The position numbers and the translations under genes were made by a program. A DNA stretch of 43,483 bases from Firmicutes bacterium UBA1422 (GTDB taxonomy: Bacteria; Bacillota; Clostridia; Peptostreptococcales; Anaerovoracaceae), in NCBI GenBank assembly GCA_002304835.1, contig DBPK01000010.1, positions 47,084 to 90,566 on the forward strand, read 5' to 3'. Within the stretch, counting starts at the first letter, position 1; each line of letters begins with the position of its first letter. Positions 7,937-15,335 of the stretch are shown here, piece after piece. The notes under the pieces were generated by a model. The model did no database searches and was not told the origin of the DNA. It saw nothing but the letters and a program-made list of their open reading frames with translations.

Positions 7937-8128
7937 TTATTCTGCTTCGTCAACTGCTTCCTGCAGTTCCTCTATGGAATCATAATCTTCAGGATCCAAC
8001 CCAAGTTCATAGGCCCTCCCGATCAGTGAATCATTATCACCGGCGGTCTCATCAGTCTCATCGACTATTTCCATATCAAGTGCTGTGAATTCGCCGTCGC
8101 CATCAACATCAAAATCAAAGATGCCCAT
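7937..8128 (-). CDS. small acidic protein with one EF-hand-like calcium loop
   Basis: 63 residues, very acidic, no Cys, no signal peptide. Residues 7-18 (DVDGDGEFTALD) match the canonical 12-residue EF-hand loop: Asp at 1, 3 and 5, Gly at 6, a hydrophobic residue at 8, Thr at 9 and Asp at 12. The C-terminal half has a SIEELQEAVDEAE helix. A TAGGAG ribosome site lies 8 bases before ATG 8128, so it is probably translated. It is 86 bases after tsf, before the terminator at 7821. Function unknown. One EF loop suggests Ca2+ binding as a dimer or a dockerin-like interaction, which is inference. Confidence 0.75.
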   Translation of the reverse strand: MGIFDFDVDGDGEFTALDMEIVDETDETAGDNDSLIGRAYELGLDPEDYDSIEELQEAVDEAE

Positions 8129-8214
8129 TTTATCAACTCCTACAAATATGAAAACTGCTGTATCTGAAAATATATTGCCTATACAAGCTGATATCTTTTT
8201 GTGTAAAGCCCATT

Positions 8215-9132
8215 CTACTTGTTCATGCCCATCTGTTTTGCAACTTCTTCGGCAAAATCTTCTTCTTTCTTTTCTATGCCTTCTCCAACTTCAAAACGTA
8301 CAAAGGATGTTACTTCCATATCTTTGCCTTTTGTTTTGCCGGTGCTTTCTATATACTGTTTTACCGTTATCTCGCTGTCCTTGACAAATTTCTGTTCCAG
8401 AAGACAGTATTCCTTAAGTTCCTTCTTCATCTTGCCTTCCACGATCCTTTCGACCATCTCAGGCTTTTTGCCTTCATTAAGTACCTGCTGTGTGAGGATT
8501 TTTTTCTCTTCTTCAATGAACTTTGGATCCACATCCTTTTCATCAAGAAATTTCGGATTCATGGATGCCACCTGCATGGCCACATCCTTGCCGGCTTCTT
8601 CTATCTCTTCCGGGGAAGCCTCTGTTTTTATCCCCACGATAACACCAATGGTACCGTTGCCGTGTATATATCCTTTATATACTGTGCCTGCCGCAGAATG
8701 CCTTTCAAATCTTCTGATATTCATATTCTCGCCAATTTTTGCTATCTTGCTTTTCAGTACTTCCTGCACGTTGGAATCTTCAAAGGGCATATCCATGAAT
8801 TCTTCTTTACTCTTCACATCAGTTTCAAGCACAAGTTCTGCCAGTGAATCCACAAAACTTATGAATTCTTCGTTTTTTGCCACAAAGTCAGTTTCTGAAT
8901 TCACTTCTATTATTGCAGCTGCTTTGCCGTCATCGGTAAATGCGGTCCTCACCAGACCCTGAGCTGCTATTCTGTCAGCCTTTTTGGCTGCCTTGGCAAT
9001 ACCCTTTTCTCTGAGCAGTTCTACTGCCTTTTCTATATCTCCATCTGTCTCGGTCAGGACATTCTTGCAGTCCATCATACCTGCGCCTGTGATCTCACGC
9101 AGTTCTTTTACCATACTTGCCGTTACTGACAT
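8215..9132 (-). CDS. tsf: translation elongation factor Ts
   Basis: Guanine-nucleotide exchange factor for EF-Tu. 305 residues, normal length. The N-terminal UBA-like segment (ELREITGAGMMDCKNVL) is followed by the signature TDFVAKNEEF. Its ATG abuts the rpsB stop (TAAATG), with a GAGG ribosome site inside the end of rpsB, the classic rpsB-tsf arrangement. Confidence 0.97.
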   Translation of the reverse strand: MSVTASMVKELREITGAGMMDCKNVLTETDGDIEKAVELLREKGIAKAAKKADRIAAQGLVRTAFTDDGKAAAIIEVNSETDFVAKNEEFISFVDSLAELVLETDVKSKEEFMDMPFEDSNVQEVLKSKIAKIGENMNIRRFERHSAAGTVYKGYIHGNGTIGVIVGIKTEASPEEIEEAGKDVAMQVASMNPKFLDEKDVDPKFIEEEKKILTQQVLNEGKKPEMVERIVEGKMKKELKEYCLLEQKFVKDSEITVKQYIESTGKTKGKDMEVTSFVRFEVGEGIEKKEEDFAEEVAKQMGMNK

Positions 9133-9951
9133 TTATTTTTCCTCGCTTTCTTCAGAAGCGACCTCTTCTATTTCTTCATCTTCTGATGCTTTTTGCGCTT
9201 CCTCTTCTGCCGTTTCTGTTTCTTCGGTTTCTACTTCTTCTATATCATCTTCGCCTTCATCAAAGCTTTCTCCCTGGTTTGCTTCAATTATGGCATCTGC
9301 CATACTTGATGCGATAAGCTTGACTGCTCTTATGGCATCGTCATTTGCCGGTATAACAAAATCTACATCATCCGGATCGCAGTTGGTGTCGACTATACCG
9401 ATCACCGGTATCCCCAGTATTCTTGCTTCTCTTACGGCATTGGCCTCTTTCTTGGGATCTACCACAAAAAGTGCTACGGGCATTCCTTTCATATCCTTGA
9501 TGCCACCGTAGAATTTTTCCAGTTTTTCCGCTTCGTTTCTTAATGTAAGTACTTCTTTTTTGGAAAGCATTTGGAATGTGCCGTCTTCCTCCATTTTCTG
9601 GATGTCGAACAGCCTCTTTATCCTTGAAGAAATGGTTTTGTAATTTGTTAAAGTTCCGCCCTTCCAGCTCTGGTTCACATAAAACATGCCACATCTTAGA
9701 GCCTCATCCTGTATAGCTCCCTGGGCCTGTTTTTTTGTGCCCACGAAAAGAACGGGTTTGCCGCTTTCGCCTACTGTTCTCATGAATTCGTAAGCTTCTT
9801 CGATTTTCTTAACTGTTTTTTGAAGATCTATGATGTATATCCCGTTTCTCTCAGTAAATATATACGGAGCCATTTTAGGGTTCCATCTTCTGGTCTGATG
9901 TCCGAAATGTACACCTGCTTCAAGTAATTGTTTCATTGAAATAACTGACAT
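9133..9951 (-). CDS. rpsB: 30S ribosomal protein S2
   Basis: 272 residues beginning MSVISMKQLLEAGVHFGHQ, the normal S2 start; GGAGG lies 8 bases before ATG 9951. The upstream in-frame extension (to 10068) lies in the leader RNA and is rejected. S2 motifs FVGTKKQAQ, GGTLTN and GIVDTNCDPD are present. The last ~40 residues form an acidic Glu-rich tail (EEVETEETETAEEEAQ), a common extra in some Firmicutes. Confidence 0.97.
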   Translation of the reverse strand: MSVISMKQLLEAGVHFGHQTRRWNPKMAPYIFTERNGIYIIDLQKTVKKIEEAYEFMRTVGESGKPVLFVGTKKQAQGAIQDEALRCGMFYVNQSWKGGTLTNYKTISSRIKRLFDIQKMEEDGTFQMLSKKEVLTLRNEAEKLEKFYGGIKDMKGMPVALFVVDPKKEANAVREARILGIPVIGIVDTNCDPDDVDFVIPANDDAIRAVKLIASSMADAIIEANQGESFDEGEDDIEEVETEETETAEEEAQKASEDEEIEEVASEESEEK

Positions 9952-10070
9952 TTTATTTTCCTCCCGGTTATACCTCCATCCTGGCATCCCCCAAAAGAAA
10001 CCGCATATGCGGCACCGTCTTTCGGCAGCCGGATGTGTGAATTTTACGATGTGCTCCCTTAGCGACACCG
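9952..10070 (-). promoter_or_regulatory. structured 5' leader of rpsB
   Basis: About 119 untranslated bases lie between the predicted start site and the rpsB ATG. The minus-strand RNA contains a perfect 12-base palindrome (CCGCATATGCGG, 10001-10012) next to a GCCG-AAAGA-CGGT hairpin. A CATCC/GGATG pairing could close both. A long folded leader before S2 would fit autogenous control by S2, but I do not recognise a named leader family here. Confidence 0.4.
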
Positions 10071-10076
10071 CAAATA

Positions 10077-10105
10077 AGTATACTATAATATTTCAGTATT
10101 TGCAA
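10077..10105 (-). promoter_or_regulatory. rpsB-tsf promoter
   Basis: -35 TTGCAA (10100-10105), 17-base spacer, -10 TATACT (10077-10082). The -35 lies inside the last codons of the upstream LytTR gene. Confidence 0.8.
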
Positions 10106-10482
10106 GGGATTTCTTCCGCATGGGTATTCCTCAGATATGTGTTGAATCCCTTCTTTGTTTTTGAATAGGCAGCTCTGCCCAGAAAAACTATTTCTTTGCT
10201 GCCAAAAAAAGATATTGCTCCGTCAGCGATCCTTCGGACATTGTCCAGATTGACCGCAAGGTATGTATGGCACCTGTGAAAAGATCCTGAAAGTACGGGC
10301 CAGCAGTCTTTCATTTTGCCATAGTATGTAAAGGTTTCTTTTTCAGTGACGATTACGATCTTTCTTTCTCTCTGTTCTATGAATAGTATCTCACTTTGCG
10401 GGATCCTGGCCGTTTCCTTTTTCTTGATGACAACTATTCGTTTTTTTCTCATTTCATATTGCATTATGTCATCGTTTTTCAT
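10093..10482 (-). CDS. stand-alone LytTR-type DNA-binding protein
   Basis: 129 residues consisting almost only of a LytTR DNA-binding domain: IPQSEILFIEQRERKI, then TYYGKMKD, FHRCHTYLAVNLDNV. There is no receiver or membrane domain and no kinase gene nearby. LytTR proteins bind direct repeats upstream of promoters; target unknown. A GGAAGG ribosome site precedes ATG 10482. I find no clear promoter, and the terminator at 10547 separates it from rpoZ, so expression may be low or by read-through. Its 3' end carries the rpsB -35. Confidence 0.8.
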   Translation of the reverse strand: MKNDDIMQYEMRKKRIVVIKKKETARIPQSEILFIEQRERKIVIVTEKETFTYYGKMKDCWPVLSGSFHRCHTYLAVNLDNVRRIADGAISFFGSKEIVFLGRAAYSKTKKGFNTYLRNTHAEEIPCKY

Positions 10483-10546
10483 CTTGTCCCTTCCCTTTTG
10501 AGAATTCTCCCGGGTCCTTTGAGCATGAAGTCGATATGCAATATAA

Positions 10547-10566
10547 AATGCGCCTTACGGCGCATT
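10547..10566 (-). terminator. terminator after gmk-rpoZ
   Basis: 8-base stem AATGCGCC/GGCGCATT with a 4-base loop. The minus-strand exit is only moderately T-rich (TTTTAT), so it may be leaky toward the LytTR gene. Confidence 0.65.
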
Positions 10567-10577
10567 ATAAAAGTTTC

Positions 10578-10775
10578 TTATTCGTGACGCTTATATGTTA
10601 TATAATCCTCCGCTATTTCCCTTGCGGCCACCGACACAGGTCTTTCTTCATCGGTGTCTTCAATAAGCACAGGTTTGCCGTCGATTATATCTCTGGCTCT
10701 TTTGGCAGCTAGTATAACAAGAGTATACCTGCTGTCTGCTTTTTTTCTTATTTCGTTAATAGATGGATACAGCAT
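10578..10775 (-). CDS. rpoZ: RNA polymerase omega subunit
   Basis: 65 residues. Contains the omega core YTLVILAAKRARDI with the following VSVAAREIAEDYI. Promotes RNA polymerase assembly. The ATG overlaps the gmk stop (TAATG). Neighbourhood yicC-gmk-rpoZ is standard for Firmicutes; the remA/DUF370 gene often found between yicC and gmk is absent. Confidence 0.93.
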   Translation of the reverse strand: MLYPSINEIRKKADSRYTLVILAAKRARDIIDGKPVLIEDTDEERPVSVAAREIAEDYITYKRHE

Positions 10776-11386
10776 TATATTTCCTCCTTATATTTTTCTA
10801 TAAGTTCATAAATGTCTTCCGAAACTCTTGAATGTTCTGCTGTTATTATTGCTTTGACCCTACATACAGCTTCTTCGAGTTCTCCGTTTACAACACAGTA
10901 ATCATACTTGTGTATATATGCGATCTCTTTCATCGCTCCTGCCATCCTGACTTCGATGCTTTCGTTTTCTTCCGTTCCTCTTCCGGTTATCCTCTCTCTT
11001 AGTTCTGCCATGGAAGGCGGCAGGATGAAAATGAACACTCCGTCCGGATATACTTTTTTTATGCTCATGGCTCCCTGTATGTCTATATCAAGGACCACAT
11101 CATTGCCCGAATCCAGTTTTTCCATTACCATCTGCCTCGGTGTACCGTAATGATCCTGATAAACATATGCTGACTCCAGAAAACCGTCACCTGCTTTCAT
11201 TTCAAGGAATTTTTCTTCTGAAACAAAATAGTAATCCCTGCCCTCGATTTCTCCTTCACGGGGCTTTCGTGTGGTCATGGAAACCGAGAAAAACAGTTTT
11301 TCTGTTTCTTCAAGTAATCTTGTGCATATCGTTCCTTTTCCCGCTCCCGAAGGACCGGAAATAATAAACAATCTTCCTTTTGCCAT
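10775..11386 (-). CDS. gmk: guanylate kinase
   Basis: Phosphorylates GMP to GDP with ATP. 203 residues with P-loop GPSGAGKG (10-17) and the GMP-binding TTRKPREGE and GRDYYFV segments. It has its own promoter (11420-11448), and its transcript would begin at a small hairpin directly before the GAGGAG ribosome site. Confidence 0.97.
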   Translation of the reverse strand: MAKGRLFIISGPSGAGKGTICTRLLEETEKLFFSVSMTTRKPREGEIEGRDYYFVSEEKFLEMKAGDGFLESAYVYQDHYGTPRQMVMEKLDSGNDVVLDIDIQGAMSIKKVYPDGVFIFILPPSMAELRERITGRGTEENESIEVRMAGAMKEIAYIHKYDYCVVNGELEEAVCRVKAIITAEHSRVSEDIYELIEKYKEEI

Positions 11387-11419
11387 TTTTTCTCCTCCGC
11401 ATCATCGATGCGAATATTT

Positions 11420-11448
11420 ATTATATCATCACAGTGCCCCTCATTCAA
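11420..11448 (-). promoter_or_regulatory. gmk-rpoZ promoter with 5'-terminal hairpin
   Basis: -35 TTGAAT (11443-11448), 17-base spacer, -10 TATAAT (11420-11425). The predicted start site is near 11413, at the edge of a perfect hairpin CGCATC-GAT-GATGCG (11398-11412), so the mRNA would start with this hairpin and then the ribosome site. The spacer contains GCACTGTGAT, also found at the yicC promoter. Confidence 0.75.
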
Positions 11449-11467
11449 CATAAAATTGGATATGATG

Positions 11468-12352
11468 CTATTCTATATTTTGGACCTGTTCTCTTATTTT
11501 TTCAACTTCGCTCTTTATTTCAAGCATTATGCCTGTTATTTCCATGTCATTTGCTTTTGATCCTATTGTATTGGCCTCTCTGTTCATTTCCTGCACCAGA
11601 AAATCAAGTTTCTTGCCATCAGATCTGTCACTCTTGCTTATTATATCGTCCATCTGGATCATATGGCTGTCCAGCCTTACAAGTTCTTCTGTTATATTGG
11701 CCTTGTCCGCAAATATTGCCGCCTCCAGCAGTATCCTGTCTTTTGGGATCTCGATTTCTTTACCAATAAGCTCTTCTATTCGCTCCGCCAGTTTTATGGC
11801 ATATGTTTTGCTTACCTGGGGAGCTTTCTTTTCGATCTTTTTCAGGTCATCCCTCACCTTTGCTGCTCTCATTGCCAGGTCCTCTGCCAGTTTTGCCCCT
11901 TCTTTGGTCCGCATGGAATCAAAAGCATCGACAGCATCCCTTACGGCGATCTCAACAGATCTCAATATCTCCTCTTCATCATCCACATCAGGTATGGTCT
12001 TCATAACTTCCGGCATTCCCGATATAAGGGCCAGATCTATGCTGCCCGGAAGGCCGAATTCTTCTTTAAGTTTATTGAGGTTCTTGTGATACTGGGAAGC
12101 CGCTGCTGTATTGAGACTTATCTTAAGATCATCTTCGGTGACCGCCTCTATGAGTATGGCCACTTCCACTTTACCTCGTTTTACGGTTTCCTTTACTATA
12201 TTCTTGATTTTCTCTTCTGCAAAATTATACCTTCTGGGCATCTTTATATTGATATCGCTGTATCTGTGATTTACAGAACGCACCTCGGCAGTTATGATCC
12301 TTTTGCCGTCACTGTACTCCCCTTTCCCAAATCCTGTCATACTCTTTATCAT
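11468..12352 (-). CDS. yicC: YicC-family endoribonuclease
   Basis: 294 residues, normal length. The N-terminus MIKSMTGFGKGE and the motif EVRSVNHRYSDINIKMP are diagnostic, and the C-terminal half is a charged helical domain (HMIQMDDIISK, REANTIGSKAND). YicC proteins are single-strand-specific RNases that act on small RNAs in E. coli (established there, inferred here). Upstream of gmk-rpoZ; AAGGAG ribosome site. Confidence 0.93.
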   Translation of the reverse strand: MIKSMTGFGKGEYSDGKRIITAEVRSVNHRYSDINIKMPRRYNFAEEKIKNIVKETVKRGKVEVAILIEAVTEDDLKISLNTAAASQYHKNLNKLKEEFGLPGSIDLALISGMPEVMKTIPDVDDEEEILRSVEIAVRDAVDAFDSMRTKEGAKLAEDLAMRAAKVRDDLKKIEKKAPQVSKTYAIKLAERIEELIGKEIEIPKDRILLEAAIFADKANITEELVRLDSHMIQMDDIISKSDRSDGKKLDFLVQEMNREANTIGSKANDMEITGIMLEIKSEVEKIREQVQNIE

Positions 12353-12393
12353 ACAATTTTCTCCTTTTCAATAATAATTTATGATAATATATG

Positions 12394-12410
12394 ATTATAT
12401 CACAGTGCGG
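12394..12410 (-). promoter_or_regulatory. yicC promoter element (-10 plus GCACTGTGA)
   Basis: TATAAT on the minus strand (12394-12399), directly preceded by GCACTGTGA. No good -35 is seen at 16-18 bases. The rest of the 77-base region between yicC and rqcH is AT-rich and must also hold the rqcH promoter on the other strand, which I cannot place with confidence. Confidence 0.45.
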
Positions 12411-12429
12411 TCCGGAAAGTGAGATTTTT

Positions 12430-14127
12430 ATGGCTTTTGACGGCATTTTCACCGGAGCGGTAGCCTTTGAGCTGAATGAAAAACTCCGCGGTGCCAAAGT
12501 AGAAAAAATATATCAGCCCGAAAGGGATGAGCTGGTTTTTCATCTTCACAGCCCCTTGGGAAACCACAGACTATATGCTTCCTGTGGCAGTAGCCATCCG
12601 GGTGTATATCTGACTTCGGAAGAATTCCAGAATCCCGATTCTCCCGGTTCTTTTTGTATGCTTCTCAGAAAGCATATCGGCAAAAGCCGTATAAGCCATA
12701 TATATCAAAAAGATTCCGAAAGGATCATCGAGATCCTCTTTACAGGTCGGGATGAAATGGGTTATGACAGGAATAAGAAATTAATATTCGAAATAATGGG
12801 CAAGCACAGCAACATAATACTTGTGGATGCCGATGATCATGTCATTACAGACAGCATCAAACGCATCTCCCAGGGAATGAGCCGAATACGTCCTGTCCTT
12901 CCGGGCAGATCCTATGATTACCCGCCGACGCAGGAAAAGATCTCTCTTTTTTCAGTCACGTTGTCCGATATCAATGAGCTCTGCCTTGAAAGTGACGTGA
13001 GCAGAGCGCTGCTTTCCCGCATACAGGGACTGTCTCCCCTTATATCAGACCAACTGTCAACGGAAGGAGACCCAGATGCCATCTTCAAAAAAATCTGTAT
13101 GATAAGGGAAAATCTAATACAGGGGAACTTTGCTCCTGCGGGATGGCTGAAAAAAGGCGGAGAGCCGCAAGACTTCCACGTTATCCCCATTTTGGCCTAC
13201 TGCGAGCTTGATATCATACATTTTGAAAGTCCCAGTGAGACGGTCTCCTGGTATTACAAAAACAAGGATTCCGCCAACAGGATAAGGCAGAAATCATCGG
13301 ATCTCAATAAAATCATTTCTTCCGCATTGAAGAAGCAGAGACTCAAAAAGCAACGTCTTTGTGAAGACCTTCTATATGCCGAAGAGTCCAAAAAATTCCG
13401 TCTTTACGGCGAGCTTCTCACTGCCAATATACATCTGATAAAACAAGGGGAGGATTCCGTCAGGATTTTTGACTATAATAATGAAGAGGAGGTCACTATA
13501 CCCCTTGACACAAGGCTTTCTGCCGCTCAAAATGCGCAAATATATTTTAAAAAGTTCAGAAAATCAAAAACAGCTTTGGTTGAAAAACAGAAACAGCTCA
13601 GTGAAACGGATTCTGATATAACCTATCTGGAATCCTCTGCCGAACATCTTAAACGGGCTGAAAAAGTATCTGATATCGAATCCATCCGTGATGAACTTGT
13701 CGAAACCGGTTTTGTAAGAAAAAGAAGAAATCTGCCCGCAAAAAAAATAAAGGCGGAGCCTTTTTCATATCTTTCTTCGGAGGGATATGTGATCCTTGCA
13801 GGAAAGAACAACCGGGAAAACGATTTTCTCACCTTCAAGAAAGCATCCCGCACAGATCTCTGGTTCCATACAAAAGATATTCCGGGTTCCCATGTGATAC
13901 TGCTTACAGAAGGCGGGGAGCCGGGAGAAAGTTCCATACTTGAAGCTGCCGCTTTAGCTGCATATCACAGCAAAGGTAGATCTTCGGAAAATGTGCCTGT
14001 AGACTACACTCACATTCGTTATGTCAAAAAGCCCTCCGGGGCAAAGCCCGGTATGTGTATTTTCACAAACAACAAAACATTGTATGTCAAACCTTCAATC
14101 CCCGGATCCATTCTATCATCTTCATGA
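12430..14127 (+). CDS. rqcH: Rqc2 homolog RqcH (NFACT protein)
   Basis: Recruits tRNA-Ala to stalled 50S subunits and adds C-terminal alanine tails marking truncated proteins for degradation (shown in B. subtilis). 566 residues: NFACT-N (MAFDGIFTGAVAFEL, then IMGKHSNIILVD), a middle HhH/coiled-coil region (~280-430), and C-terminal NFACT-R (KNNRENDFLTFK, DLWFHTKDIPGSHV, YTHIRYVKKPSGAKPG). The start at 12430 fits the family's MAFDG beginning; an upstream in-frame ATG at 12391 lies in the promoter region. Older databases call it fibronectin-binding protein. Its 3' end overlaps the convergent hydrolase by 41 bases. Confidence 0.92.
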   Translation: MAFDGIFTGAVAFELNEKLRGAKVEKIYQPERDELVFHLHSPLGNHRLYASCGSSHPGVYLTSEEFQNPDSPGSFCMLLRKHIGKSRISHIYQKDSERIIEILFTGRDEMGYDRNKKLIFEIMGKHSNIILVDADDHVITDSIKRISQGMSRIRPVLPGRSYDYPPTQEKISLFSVTLSDINELCLESDVSRALLSRIQGLSPLISDQLSTEGDPDAIFKKICMIRENLIQGNFAPAGWLKKGGEPQDFHVIPILAYCELDIIHFESPSETVSWYYKNKDSANRIRQKSSDLNKIISSALKKQRLKKQRLCEDLLYAEESKKFRLYGELLTANIHLIKQGEDSVRIFDYNNEEEVTIPLDTRLSAAQNAQIYFKKFRKSKTALVEKQKQLSETDSDITYLESSAEHLKRAEKVSDIESIRDELVETGFVRKRRNLPAKKIKAEPFSYLSSEGYVILAGKNNRENDFLTFKKASRTDLWFHTKDIPGSHVILLTEGGEPGESSILEAAALAAYHSKGRSSENVPVDYTHIRYVKKPSGAKPGMCIFTNNKTLYVKPSIPGSILSSS

Positions 14128-14944
14128 TCACCTCGGTGCCGTCGTTCTCTTTGTTTCCATTGTGTATTTCATGAAACATGCCTTCCCACTCTATATATGT
14201 ACAAGCTTCTTTTTCGTGGGATACGAACTTACGACTTCCTTCTATGCTGCATATCCTGTCCTCAGTGCCATGCATAAGCAAAAGCGGCTTTCCCTTTGCT
14301 CTGCCATTGTCTTCGTTTTCGTTTTTTGCCAGCGCCTCTCCTGTTTGAAAAGCCTCATATGCGCACAGCATTGATATTTTGTCATGGACCATCGGATTTG
14401 TTTTGTAGGGTTTCACAGAGAGCGGATGTCCCAGATCTTCTTCGTTTACGGCTGATTTTATTGTCATTTCCGGGCATATTGCGGACATGGCCCTCACAAA
14501 CAAAAACAGTGGACCCGCCGGCTTGTTCACCAGTTCTATCCAGGGCGCCGAGATCACATATGCAAAGGGCACATCATTGGACTTTCCTCTTGCTCTGTAG
14601 TCAAGGGCGATATTGCCTCCCAAACTGTGTCCGTAAAGGACCACAGGTTTACCGGGATACATTTTCACGGCATTCTCCAAAAGAGCATCAATGTCTTCAA
14701 ACACTGATTTCCTCGGAGCACAATGTCCCCTTTTCCCCGAAGATGCTCCATGCCCCTTAAGATCCTTAGAAAGACAAGCCATATCCGCCTCTGAAAGAAA
14801 TCTGTTCATGCGGTCATAGCGGCCCGCATGTTCTCCTATTCCGTGGATGATACAAATAACAAAATCGGGATCCTTTTTCGGCCATGAATACCCGATTATT
14901 TTGTCTTTTTCTCCGGAATTTTTTATGGTAAAATTTTCAAACAT
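14087..14944 (-). CDS. alpha/beta hydrolase, monoacylglycerol-lipase-like
   Basis: 285 residues with the lipase fold: IIHGIGEHAGRY (oxyanion region), DLKGHGAS, nucleophile Ser107 in GHSLGG, Asp in HGTEDRI, and His in GMFHEIHN. The pattern matches serine aminopeptidase/monoacylglycerol lipase hydrolases (Hydrolase_4). No signal peptide, so cytoplasmic; may recycle lysophospholipid or monoacylglycerol. ATG 14944 has AAGGA 7 bases upstream; an alternative ATG at 14971 has a weaker site and would sit nearly at the predicted transcript start. Confidence 0.8.
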   Translation of the reverse strand: MFENFTIKNSGEKDKIIGYSWPKKDPDFVICIIHGIGEHAGRYDRMNRFLSEADMACLSKDLKGHGASSGKRGHCAPRKSVFEDIDALLENAVKMYPGKPVVLYGHSLGGNIALDYRARGKSNDVPFAYVISAPWIELVNKPAGPLFLFVRAMSAICPEMTIKSAVNEEDLGHPLSVKPYKTNPMVHDKISMLCAYEAFQTGEALAKNENEDNGRAKGKPLLLMHGTEDRICSIEGSRKFVSHEKEACTYIEWEGMFHEIHNGNKENDGTEVIMKMIEWIRGLKV

Positions 14945-15017
14945 TTTTTTATCCTTTCCATCATCCTTCATTTCCCGCCTTTTATACTACATTTTGTGCT
15001 CTTGCTTTGCCTGGCTA

Positions 15018-15045
15018 TTGTCTAAAAAATTTTTTTGTATATACT
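15018..15045 (+). promoter_or_regulatory. promoter of the 42-residue CxxC protein
   Basis: -35 TTGTCT (15018-15023), 16-base A6T7 spacer, -10 TATACT (15040-15045). The A/T tract in the spacer suggests a bent promoter. Transcription would start near 15052. Confidence 0.7.
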
Positions 15046-15095
15046 CGTATCAAACCCTAAAATTGTTTGAGACCGCAACGAAAAAGGAGGCAGAA

Positions 15096-15224
15096 ATGAA
15101 TAACAGATGTTCGATGTGCAATAAGTTTTGTGAAACCAGACCTTTCAGAGGCGGTTATATATGCGAGGATTGTCTTGATATTTTCAAATCACCGAATGCC
15201 AGGTTTTGGAACATCGATACATAA
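15096..15224 (+). CDS. 42-residue zinc-ribbon-like protein (Gin-like?)
   Basis: A small gene with a near-perfect AAAGGAGG ribosome site 7 bases before ATG 15096, a promoter and a strong terminator, so very likely expressed as a single-gene unit. The protein has C5xxC8 and C23xxC26 (CSMC, CEDC) plus an extra C12, the pattern of a treble-clef or ribbon zinc site. CxxC-x14-CxxC with an FxGGYICEDC segment recalls Gin/CsfB, the sigma-G inhibitor of spore formers, but it is shorter and I rate that match as tentative. No function can be assigned otherwise. Confidence 0.75.
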   Translation: MNNRCSMCNKFCETRPFRGGYICEDCLDIFKSPNARFWNIDT

Positions 15225-15304
15225 GCTGAAAACACACAAAAACAGGTCTATCCCATGCTCCATACTTTCCCCTATCTTACCAATTTCAATTGCTGCGGTT
15301 TCAG

Positions 15305-15335
15305 CAGGGTCGTTTTATAAACGACCCTGTTTTAT
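15305..15335 (+). terminator. strong terminator of the small zinc gene
   Basis: 11-base perfect stem (CAGGGTCGTTT/AAACGACCCTG), 3-base loop, then TTTTATTTTT. It points with the + strand and runs into the end of the convergent rluD gene. Confidence 0.9.

Noticed and set aside
9952..10068. Upstream extension of rpsB by 39 residues
   Set aside because: The extension lies in the leader RNA, is unlike any S2 N-terminus, and ATG 9951 has a good GGAGG.
11663..12394. 243-codon + strand frame opposite yicC
   Set aside because: Antisense to a well-supported YicC gene; no ribosome site and aromatic-rich composition.
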